A program made the position numbers and the translations under genes. A stretch of DNA of 64,000 bases from Pelobates cultripes (lineage: Eukaryota; Chordata; Amphibia; Anura; Pelobatidae). Below the pieces are notes generated by a model. The model was not told the DNA's origin. It did no database searches and saw only the letters and a list, made by a program, of their open reading frames with translations. The DNA is taken from NCBI GenBank assembly GCA_933207985.1, contig OW240913.1, positions 280,453,051-280,517,050 on the forward strand, in the 5' to 3' direction. Position 1 is the first letter of the stretch; the number at the start of each line of letters is the position of its first letter. Shown here piece by piece: positions 57,241 to 64,000 of the stretch.

Positions 57241-58255
57241 AACCCCCTAAGGACTTAGCCAAATGTACATGTTTTGATAAAAATAAAACGTAAACAAAAC
57301 ATGGAATTTAACTAAATGTCTGTTCAACTGTATTTCACCTCTTTCATATTAAGTGCATCCACACTTATTATATATCATTTTATTCAGGAGAAATTGGGCT
57401 TTCATTTAACATCAAATCATCATATTTAGCTATAAAACATAATTTAATATGAAAAAAATATTTAAAAATGTGAGAAATTAAGAAATGTTATTTTTTTTAG
57501 TTCTGTGAATGTCATAATACTATTTGCTTTTACTGCAGCAAAATACATATATTTGTATTCAGCTATCTCTCCCGTGTAAAACAGTACCCCCTATGTACAG
57601 GTTGTATGGTGTTTTGGGAAGTTACAGGGTCAAATATAGCATGTTACATTTAGTAGACAACCCAATGTATTGCAAATGGGGTATGTCCAGTCTTTTTTAG
57701 TAGCCACTTAGTCACAAACACTGGCCAAAGTTAGCATTGTTTGTGCAAAAAAAATGCAAAAATCTAATTTGAACACCAATTTTGGCCAGTGTTTGTGAGT
57801 AAGTGGCTACTAAAAAAGACTGGACATACCCCATTTGCAATACCTTGGGTTGTCTACCTTTGAAAATGGTATGCCATCATGGGGGTAATTCTCATTCCTG
57901 GGCTACCATACGTTCTCAAAGGCAATAACAATTGGGCAAATTTCAATGTGAAAAAAAGGAAATGCAAGCCTTATATTTGACTCTGTAACTTTTGAAAACA
58001 CCATAAAACATGTGCACGAGGGGTACTGTTTTACTAAGGAGACTTCGCTGAATACAAATATTAGTGTTTCAAAACAGTAAAACGTATCACAAGAATTATA
58101 TCGTCAGTGTAAGTGCCATTTGTGTGTGAAAAAATGCAAAAAAATTCACTTTCACTGATGATACCATCACTGCAATACATTTTACTGTTTTGAAACACTA
58201 ATATTTGTGTTCAGTGAAGTCTCCCAAGTAAAACAGTACCCCCGATATTTTTCTG
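57241..58255. mobile_element. Foldback DNA element with multiple inverted modules
   Basis: It begins TTAACCCCCTAAGGACTT. Arms 57661-57740 and 57780-57860 are inverted (GTATGTCCAGTC with GACTGGACATAC). A second pair lies at 58018-58085 and 58160-58243 (GGGGTACTGTTTTACT with AGTAAAACAGTACCCC), and a direct relative of this second module is at 57541-57592. The right end is cut by the second Penelope-like copy. Confidence 0.75.
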
Positions 58256-58277
58256 ATATGGGAAGGCACTAAATGAA

Positions 58278-60367
58278 ATGGTTGAATACATTAACAAGAT
58301 CTCTATACCAGTGGTTCTGACTTTAAATTGGCATCAAACAAGTATCCAATTTTTGGATGTCACGATTTTTAAGAAAGAAAACCGAATAGACTACACTCTG
58401 TTCTGCAAAGAAACCGACTGCAATACACTTTTAACAGCATCAAGTTTCCACCCACAGCATATCAAAGATTCATTACCCATTTCACAATTCCTGAGAGCCA
58501 TACGATACAATAGCGATTGTGGCGAAACCAACCTCGCCACTGGGCATTGGAGAAGACTGATTGCCAGCCTCCTGCCATGTGACTATGGCCCCTGGGATGT
58601 ATTGCCCTTTAATGACATGATTTGGGCATAAGGGATTTGTGTTGTGCTGCGGCTGGCCCTTTAAGAACCATCTGGTGACATACTGTGGAGTTACTGGGTG
58701 GCCACCATTTCCTGTATCAGAGGCACATGGTGAGAACAATGGATGAAGCACACGGTGAGAACAATGGATGGCGGCCATTTTAACTCACAGACACTGTTTG
58801 GACTTTTCAACACGGTGCCATCTCGCCAGTATTTGGTGTACAGAGACATTGTGCAGTGGTTTTGGACTATACAGCAGGGGACACATTATACAGTGATTGT
58901 TTTTCATTTAGCCTGTATATGTTCTGCAGAATCTGCATTAAACTGTATCTTCCAAAGTACTGAACGGATCTAGGTGAATTTTGGATATGTGGTTCACCCA
59001 GATCCCCCGGTTCCAATGATATACTTGTTATGGGGTTATTGTATGTTTTGGGGTCCCTCTGATGTGTTTTATGAAACTTTATTTCTCTGTCTGTGATAAT
59101 TAGATTACCCATTGTGTAAGGTAATTGTATCACAGGCAGAGGGGAGGATTTTGTGTGGGAGTGTCTTTCTGTAATGTACGTGTGTTATTGGTTGTTCTGT
59201 AAAACCCTGTGGGCAGTACTAAATTTGTGGATTGGGAATAAAAGAGGCTGTATGTGCCAGTCCAGTCAGTTCCTGCTTAACCCTCAAAGTGAAGTGTCGT
59301 CTCATTATTGGGGGAGGATTTATTGTATGCTGTTCCAGTTTGACTGCTAGGAGTGTAAACCTATTCGCATGGTTTTTCCTATTCGGCTGTATACAACATT
59401 CATATGCCTGAGAGCATTCATATGCTCCTATGGTTCGGTGATTTGGGTGTCTGCTGCAGTGCTTGGAGTCCTCAGGAAGTGCTAGGAGCATCCTTTAATG
59501 GAGGTACCCAGTCGGTGTGCCAGGTGATCCGTTACAGCGATCCTCTAAACCGTGAACAACAGCTACAGGAAATTTGGGATAGGTTCCTAGCCAGAGGCTT
59601 TCACCCACATGTATTAGCCAATGCTAAGACCAGGGCAACTGAACGTGTTAATCGCACAGAAAGTAAAAACCAAAGCCTTCGTAATAACATATTTTTACCT
59701 CTAGCCTTTCATACTGGGACTTCGCAGATCCATAATTCTATACAAAGATGTGGAATATCCTTTGAATATCCTTCGGTCAAAAAAAACAGCTTACCAAGTA
59801 GACTTCAGGAAAGACCAATTATTAGTTATAGACGGAACCAGAATCTTAGAGATCTCCTAGTACGCAATGACCCTTGACAATGCTATGCCAAACCATCAAT
59901 ACTAAAGAGGAAGGGTTGCTACAGATGTAGTGGCTGTGTCACTTGTAGCCACATGACAAGAGGATCCACGTTTGCTTGCCCACATAGTGGTACCACTATA
60001 TAATATAATTCTACCAATATATTACATGCATGACAGATAATGTTATATACATGATCACCTGCCCCTGTGGGCTCTCATATGTAGGCAAAACCGATATGAT
60101 ACTTAGAGATCGAATTAGAGGACATTGGTCAGGCATCACCACTGTATTTCGGGATCAAAGGATGGATTAAAGCCGTAGCGGAAAAAAAATTAGCAGCCCA
60201 GCACCACCTACGCACACTACGATTCATGGCAATTGACCATGTCCCCATACCACCATGTGGAGGGGACAGGTCCAAATTACTTTTGCAGCGTGAAGCCTAC
60301 TGGATCCACCGTCTGGGGACCCTAAAGGGACTTAATACAAATTTACTTTACTCTGTGTTCAATAATT
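58278..60367 (+). pseudogene. Penelope-like ORF2 remnant: RT end, linker, GIY-YIG
   Basis: Before the LTR: SIQFLDVTIFKKENRI and FHPQHIKDSLPISQFLR, the post-YxDD region of Penelope RT. After it: PLNREQQLQEIWDRFLARGF in the same frame once the LTR and one 5-bp duplication are discounted. A CYRCSGCVTC cysteine cluster follows a stop near 59877, then MITCPCGLSYVGKT with RDRIRGH near 60050-60125 (GIY-YIG), then EAYWIHRLGTLKGLN to a stop at about 60367. Stops and frameshifts show it is dead. Confidence 0.85.
58518..59536 (+). mobile_element. Solo LTR, 1,019 bp
   Basis: It starts TGTGGCGAAACC and ends ATCCGTTACA, with a 5-bp duplication GCGAT (58513-58517 and 59537-59541). AATAAAAG near 59236 is a possible polyadenylation signal. 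Blocks shared with the LTR at 53533-54372 place it in a related family. No internal region remains, so it arose by LTR-LTR recombination. Confidence 0.9.
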
Positions 60368-61259
60368 AAAATATAGATCTTAATAGAGTACAACATATGC
60401 TTTCTAATGAATATTTTATTGTATTTTTTAGATTTTTTTTTTTAATTTTTTAATTTTTGGAAGAATGTTGGTACCTGGTTGACACCTAGTCCTATATCTA
60501 TGTATTGTATTAACAGGATTTTGTTGACACATTTATAATCTTTCGATGATGTAGTCTATATTACAGCAGATTTATTGATAGATTATCCTATTTGCTTCAT
60601 CAACTTTATATGTCGATAGTTTCAGCTAGATATTTCTGAGCTATACTGTAAGTCATGAAGGCATGTGTCATTTGATACATTTATGTTTATTTTTTCTTTA
60701 ACTTTGCAGAGTTCCTTTGTTGATGACTTACAGTATGTGTTTGGATACATTATCCTTTACACACAGATTGTTTTGTGATTTGATACTGTGTTTCTTTTTT
60801 TATATATATATACTATGTATTTATACCCCTTGATATTATGTATTTATGTCTGTGCATTCCCTATGACTGTGAGCTGGGGATTACTACCCCTATCACTCCC
60901 TGTTGTTATACCTTTGTTAGTTTTTCACTTGATTTTTTTTTGTGCTTCACGTTACTGCGCTTACACTGCACTTCACCTTTTCAACCCACTTCCCTTTGCT
61001 CTCAGTTTTTGTATATACCGTCTGTTTTTCTCCTCCATGTCAGTTACTCGATAACATATTTTTCGTGTTATCTGAGTTGCTTAGCAACCTGGACACCGGT
61101 TCACCGCTGGGTTGCTCAGCAACCACGTTGATTACGTCACATGCACTCTACTCACGTGGGATTCTCCCAGTTCCGGGTTGAATCAGTCTGTCAGCTGTCA
61201 TATCATTTCATTGGTAAGTTAGTTTTATCTTTTCTATATATACTCACTGTTCACTCATT
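60368..61259 (+). other. 3' region of the second Penelope-like element
   Basis: T-rich noncoding DNA. No gene is seen. It links the GIY-YIG remnant to the hammerhead motif as expected for a 3' untranslated region plus repeat. Confidence 0.5.
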
Positions 61260-61317
61260 ACTGTGATCTTGATAAAGAACCCTAGGGGGTTGAAACGTCG
61301 ATTTAAATATGCACAGT
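61260..61317 (+). ncRNA. Hammerhead-type motif of the second Penelope-like element (U3/A8 core)
   Basis: Outer stem I ACTGT/ACAGT (61260-61264 with 61313-61317), inner stem GATC/GATT, core TTGATAA (61269-61275), AG, stem II AACCC/GGGTT around TAGG, GAAA (61292-61295), palindrome ACGT (61295-61298), C17 at 61299. C3U and G8A occur together. Confidence 0.68.
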
Positions 61318-61581
61318 TTGTTAATTTTTTGAAATACAATAAACAACATTTTTTTCCATGGATTTTGAGACCTGGAGTGCTCCCTGAATTTTGTTCATTA
61401 TATATCTACGCAGCATTTGCACCTAGGCACCGATATTGATATTACCACTTGAGGGAGGAGTGCCAAGCAGTATATATTTTATATACACATATATATATAT
61501 ATGTATCCAAATAGTAAAGATGACCAGCACTGACGGTTTTCTTGAAGATTAAAAGTTGTAGATTTTATTAATTAAAAATGG

Positions 61582-61624
61582 CAGCTCAACGTTTCAGTCC
61601 TCGTCTGGGACTTTCATCAGGTTC
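61582..61624 (-). ncRNA. Hammerhead-type motif related to the 33778 copy
   Basis: Minus strand: CTGATGA (61614-61620), extra A, stem II AGTCC/GGACT with loop CAGACGA, GAAA (61592-61595), ACGT, T17, GAGC. Flanking GACCAGCACT sequence (61517) matches the arm of the 33693 hairpin. Stem I has two mismatches. Confidence 0.68.
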
Positions 61625-61639
61625 AAAATACAGTTAGAT

Positions 61640-62203
61640 CGAAATTATACATATATATATTTTTAAATTATTTATTTTTTTATTTTTCATTTTTAACGTA
61701 TTTATATATTTATTTATTTTATATTATATATCTATATATAAAATTATAATTGTGTGTGTATATATATATATATATATATTTAATTAATATCATTCTACTT
61801 CTATAATTATATATATATTAATATTAAAATACACTTAGACAGCGTATGAGTATGTATGTGTATGTATGTATTAGTGTATATATATGATCTAAGTATACAT
61901 TATTTTATTTTACATTGTTTTAAAACTTTATTAAACATTTCTACAGGCAGCAGGGAGACTGCCTGTCATTCCAGGCACTCCCCCTGCTGACACTGCTTTG
62001 GACGGCTATTCCGTCCATGTGATCGTGAGGTCCTCGCAAGGACCTCGCGATCACATGGCCCAGAAGACTCCCGGGATATCAGATAAGTGCCCCCCCCATC
62101 ACGATCACCGGCTTGGGATCACCAGGGAGCAGGTAAGTGGGAAGGACGGCGTGGACGTGCTATGCCACCCGTCAGCGTTTAGAGAAAAAAAAATCATATC
62201 CCA
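61640..62203. other. AT-rich microsatellite region and a relative of the 32860 DNA element
   Basis: TA-rich arrays at about 61640-61880, then GGAGACTGCCTGTCATTCC...GTGATC...CACATGGCCCAG at 61940-62180, resembling 32860-33000 and 34208-34330. No gene. Confidence 0.5.
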
Positions 62204-62800
62204 GAATTGGTCCTTTTGACCTCGTTGGAACAATATATTGATGACATTAATTTGGAGCAGTGGGGATGGAGGGGTATTCTTTTCATAGGCCAAATTATAA
62301 CAACAGATAAAGTAAAACTCTTCCCACAGTTAAAACAAGAATTCCAACTTCCAGAGTCAGAGATCTTTAATTATTTAAGGATTAAAAAAAATCATAAATA
62401 AAAATGTATTAAGACAAAAATTTAATATAATAGATAAACTTCTTGCCATTTTTAAATATGATCCAATGAGTAAGGTACTATCAAAGGGAATGGATATTTT
62501 GATTTCACTAGACAAATTATCAACATTTTCTGTCTTTCAAGAATGGCAGAAAGATTTAAAATGTAACATAGATATGAAAAAATGGAATATAGCCCCGGCA
62601 AAGAGTAGGAAGGAGATACATTGTATAAACTGATTGGAAATCCAAATCTATTTTTAAGTGATGCATAGGTGGTATCTAGTACCAACAAGACTGGAAAAAA
62701 ATTATGATAACCAATCACCAATATGCTGGAGATGTAATAAAACTAATGGTTCATACATTCATATATGGTGGAGCTATTGGGAGATTATAATTTTTTTTTA
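62204..62800 (+). pseudogene. L1-like LINE ORF2 C-terminal fragment
   Basis: Forward frames give LFPQLKQEFQLPESEIFNYLR, here cited as its PQLKQEF...FNYLR core, then HRWYLVPTRLEK and CWRCNKTNGSYIHIWWS, the cysteine-bearing tail of L1-type ORF2. Stops and a frameshift break it. Confidence 0.8.
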
Positions 62801-62939
62801 AAATATATTTCATTACATAAAAAAATACATATATCAATATGAGTTTCACTACTCTTTTACATTTAAACTGGCTAAACTCTTTAGGGAAAAGAACACTGAG
62901 GATAGATGGAACATCTTGCAACAAATATTAGAAAGGTAA

Positions 62940-64000
62940 ATTTCTCAGTATGTACCATTGGGTAATAAATATAAAAGAAACAAATTAAAACCAATGTGGC
63001 TTAGTAGAGAAGTAAAACAAGAGATTAAAAATAAGAAAAGGGCATTTAAAGCATTTAAATCGGAGAAATCAGATGCATCCTATAAAAGATATAAGGAAGC
63101 CAATAATGCGTGCAAAAAGGCGATTAGATTTGCTAAACTTCAAAATGAAAAAATGATAGCTAAAGAGAGCAAAACCAACCCCAAAGCATTTTTAAGTACA
63201 TAAATTCTAAAAGAAAAAAAAAATGAAAGTGCAGGTACACTAAAAACTAAAGCGGGGGTGTTAGTTAATGAAGACCAGGAAAAGGCAGGAATTTTAAATA
63301 ACTATTTCTCCTCTGTATATATTAAGGAAGAACCCATGGCAATAGATGTGCAAATGATTGCTACTAAAAACTTGCAGGATAGTTGTAATTGGTTAACTCA
63401 AGACAAGGTTCTGCAGCAACTAAAGAAAGCTAATATAAACAAAGATCCAGGGCCTGACGGTATCCATCCCGAGTATTTAAGGAACTAAGTGTAGAAATAA
63501 GTGAACCTCTGTTTTTTATCTTTCGAGATTCTTTTCTTTCAGGAAGTGTTCCGGAGGATTGGAGGAAGGCAGATGTGATTCCTATATTCAAAAAGGGTTC
63601 AAAATCCTTGCCTTGAAATTATAGACCTGTGAGCTTAACTTCTGTGGCTGGTAAAATATTTGAAAGGTTATTAAGGGATGATATTCAAGAATTCCTTGAG
63701 AAGAACATGGTTATCAGCAAAAATCAGCATGGTTTTATGAAGCACAGGTCATGTCAAACTAACTTGACTGCGTTCTACGAAGAAGTAAGTAGAAGTATAG
63801 ATCAGGGTGTTGCAGTGGATGTGTTCTATTTGGATTTTGCCAAGGCATTTGATACAGTTCCACACAATAGATTAGTGTTCAAACTCAAGGAAATCGGTCT
63901 AGATGAAAATGCTTGTTCTTGGGTAGAACATTGGCTTAAAAATAGAGTACAAATTTAATGGTAAATTCTCAAGCTGGACAGAGGTGGCAAGTGGTGTCCT
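62940..64000 (+). pseudogene. CR1/L2-like LINE, linker and RT region (runs off window)
   Basis: From 62943 the frame gives PMWLSREVKQEIKNKKRAFKA, the end of the EN-RT linker in CR1/L2 LINEs. Further frames supply NKDPGPDGIHPEYLR (63432-63485), SGSVPEDWRKADVIPIFKKG, VSLTSVAGKIFERLLRD, QHGFMKHRSCQTNL and DVFYLDFAKAFDTVPH (motif A, 63815-63870). Breaks at about 63203, 63487 and 63616 disable it. The catalytic C motif would lie beyond 64000. The preserved motif spacing implies a fairly recent copy. Confidence 0.9.

Larger units (their letters stand above)
58262..61320 (+). mobile_element. Second, decayed Penelope-like element
   Basis: RT C-terminal sequence (58278-58517), linker and cysteine cluster (59542-59960), GIY-YIG remnant (about 60040-60367) and a downstream hammerhead (61260-61317) appear in Penelope order. 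A solo LTR splits it. It is 5'-truncated and diverged from the intact copy. Confidence 0.82.

Overview
The window looks like intergenic or deep-intronic DNA from a large, AT-rich vertebrate genome. I infer an amphibian, probably a frog, because Penelope-like elements with hammerhead-type ribozymes, Ty3/Gypsy, L1/Tx1-like and CR1/L2-like LINEs, hAT-like elements and TTAA-flanked MITEs occur together; this is inference, not proof. No ordinary multi-exon host gene is visible. The only host-coding candidate is one 57-nt exon-like segment on the minus strand at 28897-28953.

Region by region. 1-1030: decayed L1-like LINE. 1800-12165: minus-strand Ty3/Gypsy retrotransposon (gag, protease, RT, RNase H, integrase), damaged by stops and frameshifts. 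Its integrase is split by two later insertions, each with an exact target-site duplication: a nearly complete Penelope-like element (PLE, 2558-8256, 15-bp TSD) and a small foldback element (8472-9092, 12-bp TSD). The PLE has two 777-bp direct repeats differing at only about three noticed positions, a coiled-coil-like ORF1, and an uninterrupted reverse transcriptase/GIY-YIG ORF2. 12190-13480: L1-like 3' end. 13860-19640: an antisense CR1/L2-like LINE interrupted by a hAT-like element, a TTAA MITE and a second hAT-like element, which itself holds an 1.86-kb insert. 1,841 bp of that insert recurs almost unchanged at 23914-25754. 21852-23643: a hAT-like element with a related one nested inside. 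26365-32028: mostly single-copy-looking AT-rich DNA with the exon candidate and possible conserved noncoding blocks. 32029-34434: DNA-transposon and foldback remnants, including two hairpins built around hammerhead motifs. 34440-50880: mostly unrecognised DNA with MITE copies and foldbacks. 50885-54372: minus-strand LTR element with a gag-like frame and no recognisable pol. 57241-58260: foldback DNA element. 58262-61320: second, decayed PLE split by a 1,019-bp solo LTR. 61500-64000: ribozyme-bearing fragment, then L1-like and CR1/L2-like LINE pieces.

The main theme is ribozyme-bearing retroelements. I count nine hammerhead-like motifs in 64 kb. In the intact PLE they sit in both direct repeats, so cleavage at both would release a 4,921-nt RNA carrying both ORFs. 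Stem III is reduced to a self-complementary core (ACGCGU or ACGU), which suggests action as a dimer. Several copies have lost this core by CpG to TpG/CpA change, while two retain a paired U3/A8 core variant.
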